Source of the DNA: Anthoceros angustus
Taxonomy: Eukaryota > Streptophyta > Anthocerotopsida > Anthocerotales > Anthocerotaceae
DNA: 64,000 nucleotides
Assembly: GCA_010909165.1 (NCBI GenBank)
Contig: MU008175.1
Coordinates: forward strand, 310,001 to 374,000
Reading direction: 5' to 3'
In this document: in pieces, positions 35,836 to 46,040 of the stretch
Position numbering within the stretch: the stretch's first letter is position 1
How the letters are laid out: each line of letters opens with the position of its first letter
Program-made: the position numbers and the translations under genes
Notes under the pieces: model-generated
What the model saw: the letters and a program-made list of their open reading frames with translations, nothing else
Databases searched by the model: none
What the model was told of the DNA's origin: nothing

Positions 35836-37142
35836 GAGCATAGAATTGTAAGAGGTTATAAAAATTGGTAAAAATTAAAATTTATCACGCATAATCTGAT
35901 TTTTACGCTTTGATTCATATACGTTATGGTTCGGCATGGTATCACTCCTTGAATAGTACCCAAAGTATGAGATGATGCATGTGTGCCTTTCCTAATTGAA
36001 TAGCGGACTTTGAGTTTTATCTAGTGGATTTTTTTTACAAAGATGCCAGCATGAACGAGGAGAAATCAAAGATTATATTATTTATTTAAATTATTTGAAT
36101 ATAATATAATATAATTATCTAATAAAATATTCTTTATTAGATCTAAGATGTCAACATGAGCGAGGAGAAATAAAAATTATATCATTCATTTAAATTATTA
36201 AAAAGATCTGATATAACTATCTAATTAAAAAATATCCTTTATTGGATCCATCTTGGATACAAGGCTTTTTCTCCATTCCCGCTTCTTCTCTAGGTCAGTT
36301 CAATTACGGTTATATTTATTTTCTTTTCTACCAGTAAAACATGGGTTGTATACATGTAAAACATAAATTGAAGTCGGTAGACCAAAGAAACGGATGCATT
36401 AAAGGCATGTGGGAATGTGGCAATGTGGCAATTAAAGGCATGTGGCAATGTGGCAATCGTGGCACACTTCATCCTACGCCTCCGGCGACGTGAACATGAT
36501 CCAGGTGGTTCTAGGAAAGCAGGAAAGGGATCCTCGATCCTCATGCCAGCCGCGCCAGCGGCGAAACAAAAGCAGGAGGCGGCGAATGGCGAATCCGTGC
36601 ATCATCCTATGTATCTGGTGAGTTTGACGTGGCATAGGCATCCTCATCGGGCATAGTGGCGGGCCCTCCTGGATCAGCGGAGTCTGAGCAGCTGCATTTC
36701 GCTTCCTTGGGAGAGGGTGCAAGAAATACCCGGCCCGTCTCCCGACGTCCCATGCAGCGTGCGCAACAGGCCCCTGTTGCGCCACTTTCGCCGCTTTCTT
36801 GCTGTGCCCTACTTGGTCTCGCTCCTCCGCAGCCTTCTCCATCGCCACATCGGGATCGCCTGCGAGCCCTTCCGCTGCACCCGCCGCCTCGGTCTCCGTC
36901 TCGTCCAAGCTTGCGAACCGGGTGGGAGAGGGGCCGCGGGAGCCTTCCTGTCCCGGCTGGAGCCCAGTCTGCCGCGCCAGGAATGCGCTGAGCTGCCCTC
37001 TGCCCGCAATGCGGCCCGCCTCTGCGTGACTGGTGCATCGCAAGCCGCCGTCCCCGTGCCCGGCTGCTTCGCTGTGCCGGCCAGCGGGACGGGAAATTGG
37101 GGAGGTGGGTGAAGGGAAGGGAAGGGAAGCGGGTGGGCGCAG
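35836..37142. other. Upstream region of MA3 gene, unit 1
   Basis: An AT-rich stretch (35860-36400) contains two related segments (GCGAGGAGAAAT with TTTAAATTATT), followed by GC-rich DNA up to the start codon. Tandem words AAAGGCATGTGGCAATGTGGCAAT occur at about 36400-36450 (written here in parts: AAAGGCATG, TGGCAATG). The GC-rich part (36650-37140) has long open frames on both strands that look like leader or promoter rather than coding. Unit 2 repeats all of this at 38878-40190. Confidence 0.5.
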
Positions 37143-38369
37143 ATGGAATCGGGCCTGCTCACCGAGGAGCAGAGGCAGCTGCTGCGCTCCGCGTCGCAAG
37201 GGCGCGAGGCCGCCGCCGAGGTCGGCTCCCCGAAGCATGCCGACGGCATCAAGCTCCTCAAGGCGAATGCCGGGGCGTCCGCCAAGGCCGGCGACAGGAA
37301 ATCGCACTCCGGAAAGAACGGTCGTCCCAAGAAAGGTGCATTACCGCTTCTTTTGCTGCCGAATGCGGCGTCATTGCTCCATGTCTGCCTCGGCCGAATT
37401 GCGGGGTGGGAACTCTGGCTGTGACCTGACCCGGGGCGGGGATGGATGTGTGTCCGTTCAGGCGGCGGAGGCGGGAAGGGGACGTGGGGTACCCTGTTGG
37501 ACTCTGATGGCAAGCTGCAGGTGGACCGGAACGACCCCAATTACGACAGTGAGGAGGTATGTTCGTGGGTTCTCCGGCGGGTTCGGCTTGGCTTGTACTG
37601 GACTGGGCGTCGGGGTTGCGTTAGTGATATGGGTTATTGTTTGCAGGAGCCGTACAAGCTGGTTGGAGCGCCCATTGCGCAGTCTCTGGAGCAGTACAAG
37701 GAGAAGGTGGTGGCGATCGTGGAGGAGTACTTTGTGGCGGACGATGTTGTGGAGGCGGCGGCGGGGCTGCGGGATCTTGGGTCCCCGAGTTACCATCACC
37801 ATTTTGTGAAGAAGCTTGTGTCCATGGCGCTGGACAGGCACGATCGGGAGAAGGAGATGGCGTCCGTTTTGCTGTCGGCGCTGTACGCGGATGTCATCCA
37901 GGCGGACCAGGTGGCCAAGGGCTTCACCAAGCTGCTGGAGGCGGCGGATGACCTGGCTCTGGACATTCCTGATGCTGCGGATATTCTGGCCCTGTTTCTG
38001 GCTCGTTCTGTGGTGGATGATATTCTGCCGCCGGTGTTTCTGTCCAAGACGGTGAAGTTGCTGCCGGAGGGCTCGCTGGGGGTGGAGGTGATCCAGAAGG
38101 CTGACAAGACCTACTTGCTGGCTCCGCACCATGCAGAGATCGTGGAGCGGCGGTGGGGAGGTACTACGCATGTAACAGTCGAGGAGATGAAGAGGCGGAT
38201 CGGGGAGTTGCTGAGCGAGTATGTGGAGAGCGGGGATAAGGCGGAAGCTTGTCGGTCTATACGGGAGCTCAATGTGCCGTTTTTTCATCACGAGGTTGTG
38301 AAGAAGCGCTCACTCTTGCCATGGAGAAGAGGAAGGCGGAGCCTCTGATTTTGTCTTTGCTGCATGAGA
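37143..38369 (+). pseudogene. MA3-domain translation regulator, truncated copy 1
   Basis: Exon 1 (37143-37335), exon 2 (37462-37556) and exon 3 from 37647 read in frame from the ATG (MESGLLTEEQRQLLRS; GRPKKG-GGGGKGTWGTLLD) through the whole first MA3 domain (about 37690-38050: VVAIVEEYFVADDVVEAAAG to DIPDAADILALFLARSVVDD) and the start of the second (EEMKRRIGELLSEYVESGDK; NVPFFHHEVVKK). A single missing G at about 38306 shifts the frame, and the duplication junction at 38369 ends homology. The 5' coding part here is cleaner than in the full-length copy. Confidence 0.9.
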
Positions 38370-38877
38370 GGCATGCGGTAGTGGGTCTAGTTTAGCAAGT
38401 TGTAAGTAGTGGTGGTAAGGCAACTTAGGGCTTAAGGAAGATAGTTGCTTTATGCGTTACTTTGGGAATAATGTAGGCCTCCTTATAAAAGGAGATGAGG
38501 CTAGCCTAGAGATGATCATCCTATGATCCTAGCATTTGGAGCCACACTCGTGAGGATAGGACTAAGGTGCCTACAGGCTTTGGGAGCCTAGAGTGTAAGC
38601 GTGCTAGAGGAGAGCTGTTGAGGAGGAGAGCGAGGGGAGAGAGAGTTAAGCTCATAGCTTAGGCAAAGATGGGAGCTCTCTCTAATCTCTCATGTATTCT
38701 TGTTGACTCTTGTTGGAGTGAAGAGCAGCGGCATAGGTATTGATTGCGAGTCGTCACGTGGGACGACGGTGGGAGGACAGCGGGCGACTTGGAGGCCTAG
38801 TGTTGGTGTCTAGTGATGTTATTGCCGCTAACTGCGTGATTGCCTCACCTCGCTGGAAAGGGGGTATTACTTGAGCA
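38370..38877 (+). mobile_element. Gypsy solo LTR, copy 2
   Basis: This is the duplicate of the LTR at 35.3-35.8 kb, lacking its first bases because the duplication breakpoint falls inside it. The TATA box is at 38484. Confidence 0.85.
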
Positions 38878-40190
38878 TAGAATTGTAAGAGGTTATAAAA
38901 ATTGGTAAAAATTAAAATTTATCACGCATAATCTGATTTTTACGCTTTGATTCATATACACGTTATGGTTCGGCATGGTATCACTCCTTGAATAGTACCC
39001 AAAGTATGAGATGATGCATGTGTGCCTTTCCTAATTGAATAGCGGACTTTGAGTTTTATCTAGTGGATTTTTTTTACAAAGATGCCAGCATGAACGAGGA
39101 GAAATCAAAGATTATATTATTTATTTAAATTATTTGAATATAATATAATATAATTATCTAATAAAAATATTCTTTATTAGATCTAAGATGTCAACATGAG
39201 CGAGGAGAAATAAAAAATTATATCATTCATTTAAATTATTAAAAAAGATCTGATATAACTATCTAATTAAAAAAATATCCTTTATTGGATCCATCTTGGA
39301 TACAAGGCTTTTTTTCTCCATTCCCGCTTCTTCTCTAGGTCAGTTCAATTACGGTTATATTTATTTTTCTTTTCTACCAGTAAAACATGGGTTGTATACA
39401 TGTAAAAACATAAATTGAAGTCGGTAGACCAAAGAAACGGATGCATTAAAGGCATGTGGGAATGTGGCAATGTGGCAATTAAAGGCATGTGGCAATGTGG
39501 CAATCGTGGCACACTTCATCCTACGCCTCCGGCGACGTGAACATGATCCAGGTGGTTCTAGGAAAGCAGGAAAGGGATCCTCGATCCTCATGCTGGGCCC
39601 GCGCCAGCGGCGAAACAAAAGCAGGAGGCGGCGAATGGCGAATCCGTGCATCATCCTATGTATCTGGTGAGTTTGACGTGGCATAGGCATCCTCATCGGG
39701 CATAGTGGCGGGCCCCTCCTGGATCAGCGGAGTCTGAGCAGCTGCATTTCGCTTCCTTGGGAGAGGGTGCAAGAAATACCCGGCCCGTCTCCCGACGTCC
39801 CATGCAGCGTGCGCAACAGGCCCCTGTTGCGCCACTTTCGCCGCTTTCTTGCTGTGCCCTACTTGGTCTCGCTCCTCCGCAGCCTTCTCCATCGCCACAT
39901 CGGGATCGCCTGCGAGCCCTTCCGCTGCACCCGCCGCCTCGGTCTCCGTCTCGTCCAAGCTTGCGAACCGGGTGGGGAGAGGGGCCGCGGCGGAGCCTTC
40001 CTGTCCCGGCTGGAGCCCGAGTCTGCCGCGCCAGGAATGCGCTGAGCTGCCCTCTGCCCGCAATGCGGCCCGCCTCTGCGTGACTGGTGCATCAAGCCGT
40101 CCCCGTGCCCGGCTGCTTCGCTGTGCCGGCCAGCGGGACGGGAAATTGGGGAGGTGGGTGAAGGGAAGGAAGGGAAGCGGGTGGGCGCAG

Positions 40191-42979
40191 ATGGAATCGG
40201 GCCTGCTCACCGAGGAGCAGAGGCAGCTGCTGCGCTCCGCGTCGCAAGGGCGCGAGGCCGCCGCCGAGGTCGGCTCCCGAAGCATGCCGACGGCATCAAG
40301 CTCCTCAAGGCGAATGCCGGGGCGTCCGCCAAGGCCGGCGACAGGAAATCGCACTCCGGAAAGAACGGTCGTCCCAAGAAAGGTGCATTACCGCTTCTTT
40401 GCTGCCGAATGCGGCGTCATTGCTCCATGTCTGCCTCGGCCGAATTGCGGGTGGGAACTCTGGCTGTGACCTGACCCGGGGCGGGGATGGATGTGTGTCC
40501 GTTCAGGCGGCGGAGGCGGGAAGGGGACGTGGGGTACCCTGTTGGACTCTGATGGCAAGCTGCAGGTGGACCGGAACGACCCCAATTACGACAGTGAGGA
40601 GGTATGTTCGTGGGTTCTCCCGGCGGGTTCGGCTTGGCTTGTACTGGACTGGGCGTCGGGGAGGTTGCGTTAGTGATATGGGTTATTGTTTGCAGGAGCC
40701 GTACAAGCTGGTTGGAGCGCCCATTGCGCAGTCTCTGGAGCAGTACAAGGAGAAGGTGGTGGCGATCGTGGAGGAGTACTTTGTGGCGGACGATGTTGTG
40801 GAGGCGGCGGCGGGGCTGCGGGATCTTGGGTCCCCGAGTTACCATCACCATTTTGTGAAGAAGCTTGTGTCCATGGCGCTGGACAGGCACGATCGGGAGA
40901 AGGAGATGGCGTCCGTTTGCTGTCGGCGCTGTACGCGGATGTCATCCAGGCGGACCAGGTGGCCAAGGGCTTCACCAAGCTGCTGGAGGCGGCGGATGAC
41001 CTGGCTCTGGACATTCCTGATGCTGCGGATATTCTGGCCCTGTTTCTGGCTCGTTCTGTGGTGGATGATATTCTGCCGCCGGTGTTTCTGTCCAAGACGG
41101 TGAAGTTGCTGCCGGAGGGCTCGCTGGGGGTGGAGGTGATCCAGAAGGCTGACAAGACCTACTTGCTGGCTCCGCACCATGCAGAGATCGTGGAGCGGCG
41201 GTGGGAGGTACTACGCATGTAACAGTCGAGGAGATGAAGAGGCGGATCGGGGAGTTGCTGAGCGAGTATGTGGAGAGCGGGGATAAGGCGGAAGCTTGTC
41301 GGTCTATACGGGAGCTCAATGTGCCGTTTTTTCATCACGAGGTTGTGAAGAAGGCGCTCACTCTTGCCATGGAGAAGAGGAAGGCGGAGCCTCTGATTTT
41401 GTCTTTGCTGCATGAGACTGCTGACGAGGGTTTGATTACCTCTAGTCAGATGTCCAAGGGTTTCACCAGGCTGAGTGATGCGCTTGAGGACCTGGCTCTT
41501 GATATTCCTCATGCCAAGGAGATGTGGCCGGGGCTTGTGAGTAAGGCGAAGGAGGACGGGTGGCTCAGCTCCGCGTTTGCTGCTGCTTCGCATGAGCCTA
41601 CAGACGGCAAGCGCAATGGTAGCGTTGGTGCACGTGGGGGAGGTGCGGCTCATGTGTCTGTGGAGGAGACGGAGAACGGCATCCGTCAGTTGCTCCGTGA
41701 GTATGTTGAGAGCGGGGATAATGCAGAAGCTTGCCGATCTATCCGTGACCTGGATGTGCCTTTTTTCCACCATGAGGTTGTGAAGCAGGCACTGTCTATT
41801 GCTGTGGAGAAGGGTGAGGCGGAACCCCGTATCTTCTCCTTGTTGCAGGAAGCTGCTGAGGAGGGTTTGATCACCTCTAGTCAGATGTCGAAGGGCTTCA
41901 CAAGGTTTCTTGATGCAGTTGGCGACTTGCCTGTAGATGCTGCTCGTGCCAAAGAGGTGTCTCAATCTCTCGTGGCCAAGGCGAAGGAAGCTGGCTGGCT
42001 GGGCCACACATTTACTAGGACCATATCTTCGGATCTTGCTGCGTGGAGATTCAAGCAGAGTGCTACCACTATTATTCAGGAGTACTTCCTGTCGGATGAT
42101 ATAGCTGAAGTCATCATGAGCTTGGAAGATCTGGCTGCCCCTGAATTCTATGCCGTATTTGTCAAGCAGCTGGTGACCCGTGCTATGGACAGAAAGAACC
42201 ATGAGAAAGAGATGGCCTCTGTCCTGGTATCTGCACTGTATGCAGAAGTAATTCCTGTGGAACAAATTCGCAGAGGCTTCATTCTGTTGCTCGAGTCAGC
42301 AGAGGACACTGCTTTGGATATTCCTGATGCTGCCAACCAGCTAGCCTTATTCTTGTCAAGGGCCGTTGTGGATGACGTACTGGCCCCTCTGGATCTTGCA
42401 GATATCGATGAGCAACTCGAGGGGAAGAGTCTTGGTAGGGAAATTGTGCACAGTGCTCGTGCACTACTCTCTGCCCGTCATGCAGGGGAGCGAGTTCTGC
42501 GATGCTGGGGTGGAGGCACTGGGCGGGCTGTTGAGGATGCCCGAGACAAGATCATCAAACTGCTTGAGGAATTTGCGGCTGGTGGGGAGCTGCTGGAGGC
42601 ATGCCAATGCATCCGTGATCTGAACATGTCCTCCTTCCACCACGAGGTCGTCAAGAGAGCACTCCTTATGGCAATGGAGAAGAAGAGTGATCGCCTGTTG
42701 TCCCTTCTGCAAGAATGTTCCAGTGAAGGTTTGATAACCACTAGCCAGATGCTGAAAGGCTTTACCCGGGTAGCCGATGCCCTGGACGACTTTGCACTAG
42801 ATTTTCCCGCGGCCGAAGGAAAGTTTGCCTCCATTGTCAAGCAAGCCAAGGAGGCTGGATGGCTCAGTGCTGCTTTTGCTCTGGATACCAAGTCAGTTCT
42901 TCCCAATGGAGTCGAGAACGGGAGTGCTGTGCACGCGAATGGCAACGGAATTGGTCAACCAAGCAAGGCTTCCCACTAG
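40191..42979 (+). CDS. MA3-domain translation regulator (PDCD4/MRF-like), five MA3 domains
   Basis: Three exons: 40191-40382, 40507-40601, 40696-42979. The conserved N-terminal Gly-rich GTWG-LLD segment matches plant MRF/ECIP1-type proteins related to animal PDCD4, which bind eIF4A through MA3 domains and modulate translation, for instance under TOR or ethylene signalling. MA3 domains lie at about 40735-41090, 41225-41590, 41640-42010, 42040-42400 and 42530-42880. Each carries the EEY-x6-EA and HHEVVK or YxxFVK signature and ends near AKEAGWL. Known plant proteins have four (A-B-A-B); here a second B-type copy gives A-B-B-A-B. One-base losses at about 40278, 40916 and 41204 break the frame relative to copy 1. 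The region after 41210 is fully open to the stop. Repaired length would be about 857 residues. Confidence 0.9.
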
Positions 42980-44250
42980 TGGTTGTGCTTCAGTCAGAAC
43001 AACGTGACAAAAGCCGGTACCCCAATTCACTCGTGGTTTCTGCAGCTGTACAGTTCATCAAAGGTTGAAGATGCTCCTATCGAAAGAGAACAAGGAATCT
43101 TGTCCTCTCTTTGGATTCTGGTAGCCGCAGGGCAGACAATCTTTAAAGCTCATATCCGTGAAAAACTTCCGAGTGCAGCCGAAGGCTCCCCCAAAACTTG
43201 TACATATTTCAGCGGAATCCAGATCCAAACTGCGGTCCGCTGACCTGGTCTATGTTTCGAATTTTGCTGCCATACACACATCGCTGTCGTAGAACATGAG
43301 TGCACTACACTGTATCCCAAAATTATTCCGAAATCTGTACACCGACTGCTTCAAAGACAAAATCAATGATGACAAAGGAGTTTTTTGTGCAATGATAGCA
43401 AAGGAGTTTCTTTGAGACCGCTGATATACTGGCGCACTCCCGGCCCACCACTATGAGTGGTTAGCAAATTCGTGGTCATCAAAATCTTATGCAGTATTAA
43501 TATGTCATTAGAAAGGGCATTTAAAATAAGGAGTTTTTGGTATCTTCTTTGTGGTAATTCGACCTAGGAAACCTGAGAAAGTCGAACGTCTCATCCTACA
43601 CGACAACGCGTAAAAATGTATCTTTGCACAAAGCTCTTTTCATGGGCTACATGTGTTTCATTTGAACTCCAAAATATCTTTGCAGAAAGCTCTTTTCATG
43701 GGCTACAAATGAAATATCATGTGTTTCATTTGAACTCCAAAATCACGAGATATCGACGTATGTTGATTAGAACGATTGTATGGCATTTTATGCTAACTTG
43801 CGGTTTGTCCTTTCACAACTCCACACCCATGGCTCTCCCAAATGAAATATCATGCATTTCATTTGAAGTCTGTCAACTCCACACCCATGGCTCTCCCAAA
43901 TGAAATATCATGTGTTTCATTTGAAGTCTGTCATGCCGTGTGACACTAATCTGAGCGCTTGGGTTTAGTGTTTGATTAACGTTAATTAACTTATTACTTA
44001 TCTTTAAGTATTATTATTAATTAATCGAAATTACTTATATTAATTAAGTATTGATCATGTTAATTGAACATTGTTAGCAATAGTTAAGTGGATAAGCACA
44101 AGTAATATGCTTTAGCATATTCCCTGTATATTATAGTGTATTCTTAGGATATTTCCGGCATATGCTGATGCCAATAGGATATCTTAGGAATATGCCGATG
44201 CTAAGGCTAGTATATATAGACCCTTTCAGAAAAGACAAGCTCAGATCATA
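42980..44250. other. MA3 gene 3' region and short repeats
   Basis: The 3' UTR probably covers the first few hundred bases. At 43620-43930 four imperfect copies of a roughly 60-bp unit contain the near-palindrome AAATGAAATATCATG / TTTCATTT, and two carry CTCCACACCCATGGCTCTCC. Then an AT-rich TTAATTAA stretch (43970-44080) leads to a TATA-like TATATATAG at about 44207 and a short inverted repeat GACAAGCT / AGCTTGTC (44235-44258). The latter could be part of a small LTR, but no partner was found. Confidence 0.45.
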
Positions 44251-44439
44251 GCTTGTCCTCTAGATATGCAATGCAACAGTGTTGTGAGGAGGCCAAAGCT
44301 ATGACTTCGAGAGCGATGTGTGAGGAATTTGCGTGTTGTTTTCGTGGGGAGAGTGTGTTTGTGCCACGACGTGTGAACTACTCTCTCCTATTGTTACAAG
44401 CTATGATTTGCTATGTACGTTATATAGGCATGCTAGGAT

Positions 44440-44895
44440 TGATAAGCTTGCTAGGCAAGTTAGGCGATGCTAGGCCACGCAAGGCTTAATGTGCTAGGCT
44501 TGTTAGGCGTGCTAGTGTACTAGGCTTGTTAGGCGCGCTAGTGTACTAGGCTTGTTAGGCGTGCTAGTGTACTAGGCTTGTTAGGCGCGCTAGTGTACTA
44601 GGCTTGTTAGGCGTGCTAGTGTGCTAAGTGTGTTAGGTGATGCTAGGCCGTGCTAGGCTTAGTGTGCTAGGCTTGCTAAGAAGATGCTAGGCTTGCTAAG
44701 GTGATGCTAGGCCGTGCTTGGCTTAGTGTGCTAGGCTTGCTAAGAAGATGCTAGGCTTGCTAAGGTGATGCTAGGCCGTGCTAGGCTTAGTGTGCTAGGC
44801 TTGCTAAGAAGATGCTAGGCTTGCTAAGGTGATGCTAGGCCATGCTAGGCTTAGTGTGCTAGGCTTGCTAAGAAGATGCTAGGCTATGCTTAGCT
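44440..44895. repeat. CTAGGC minisatellite
   Basis: Two nested arrays lie here. About five copies of a 26-bp unit (TAGGCTTGTTAGGCGTGCTA) are followed by about four copies of a roughly 65-bp unit containing GCTAAGAAGATGCTAGGC and GGTGATGCTAGGCCGTGC. It ends in a tail with CAAGTAGGCAAGGGACCCTC that recurs at about 56495. Confidence 0.9.
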
Positions 44896-44959
44896 CTTTA
44901 CGCAAGTAGGCAAGGGACCCTCTAAGGGTGTCCATGCGCTTTAGTGTGCACGCAGATAA

Positions 44960-46040
44960 AAAGCGGTTGTGTCATTTGGTCACATGGACCCTACTCTGTA
45001 TCACCTTCAAAATTACACAGGAAGGAACCTCATGAGAACATAAAAATGTGCTCCGCGTGTTTTCTTTTGTGAGGCAAGAACGATCATAACCATAACGCGG
45101 ACTTCCTTCGCCCATTGTATACGCCATCCCGTTGATGTCAATGGACACGGTGGGTCTTGCTTTGGGATGCATTCATGGCATATGTTCTTGAATTGATGTG
45201 AAAAGCTTGTTCTGCGGTGTGGAGCGTACATCGCGATACGGTGCAAATGCACGGAGAGGAGGCGGAGGCGGTGCGCGTGCGATCGTGTGGCAAGGTTTCC
45301 GGCATGGATTGTGTAGGAATCGCCGATTGTGCGAGGAATAGCCGACTTGTGACGGTGGAAGTTTCTCAAGCTGATTGGGGTGGTTACGCCCATGATGGCC
45401 CGCTCTCCTTGTAGTCAGCGGTATTGTGAGGAAGGCGTCTGCGGGGAGGCAAGCTTTGGCGGAAATGCGAGCAGTAAAAATAGGAATGAACGGTGGACAT
45501 AGTAGCAGTGCGGCAACATCAGCCTCCACCTCCACAAGCCGAGTGCGTGTCTGGCGCGATGCAGCGCGTTATTTCAAGGTCGTTGGGGTTGATACACACA
45601 ATCTCGCGCCCGGCAACTAGCAAGGAGCTTGGAGCAATTCTTGCGGATGACAAGTGAGTTCTCGAAATGTCGTAGTGAGATCTATAGTACTTTTGAAGAG
45701 CTTCCTCTGCTGAAGGACTTTCGTACTCCCGACTGGGAAAGATGAAGAGTTGTTTCTTGTTCTCATGAGGAATATGAGCCTGACATGTAAGAATTTGAAG
45801 GATGTTCGGTCGGCGATCACTGCAGCGCAATCGCTCTGGAATATCATTTTGTCGCGGGTCGGATGACCATCGATTCCCACAGCCAAGCACATTGGTGTGA
45901 GTCGGAGCGGATCCGATCTGCTGAAAGTGCGGGGTGGGAAGGATTGTCGGGCCAAGGTATGTGGTGCGGGTCCGGAAGGAAGCTTAGGTCGATGTGATCT
46001 CGGATGATGTGAAAGCCACGTGCAGTGCAGGAGCTCGCTC
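44960..46040. other. Unassigned DNA between minisatellite and duplicated block
   Basis: There are open frames on both strands but no recognisable motif. A minus-strand frame (45890-45519) and a plus frame (45426-45620) have no family resemblance. It may be the decayed 5' part of the transposase-like gene that follows. Confidence 0.35.

Larger units (their letters stand above)
35326..41417 (+). repeat. 3-kb head-to-tail duplication (LTR plus MA3 gene 5' part)
   Basis: Unit 1 spans 35334-38369 and unit 2 spans 38370-41417. The 8-bp word GCATGAGA occurs at 35326, at the junction (38362) and at 41410, so the breakpoints share microhomology. Both units contain the solo LTR, about 1.3 kb of upstream DNA, exons 1-2 and much of exon 3 of the MA3 gene. 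Differences are mainly 1-3 base indels (for example CTCCCCGAAG versus CTCCCGAAG; CGTTTTGCTG versus CGTTTGCTG). Confidence 0.95.

Noticed and set aside
36474-37540. Long minus-strand ORFs upstream of and over the MA3 exons
   Set aside because: They are antisense shadows of GC-rich leader and exon 1-2 DNA, duplicated with the unit, without domain content.
44207-44489. TATA-like box followed by a short ORF, possible solo LTR or gene
   Set aside because: No second LTR, no target duplication, and the ORF runs into the CTAGGC minisatellite; left as unassigned.
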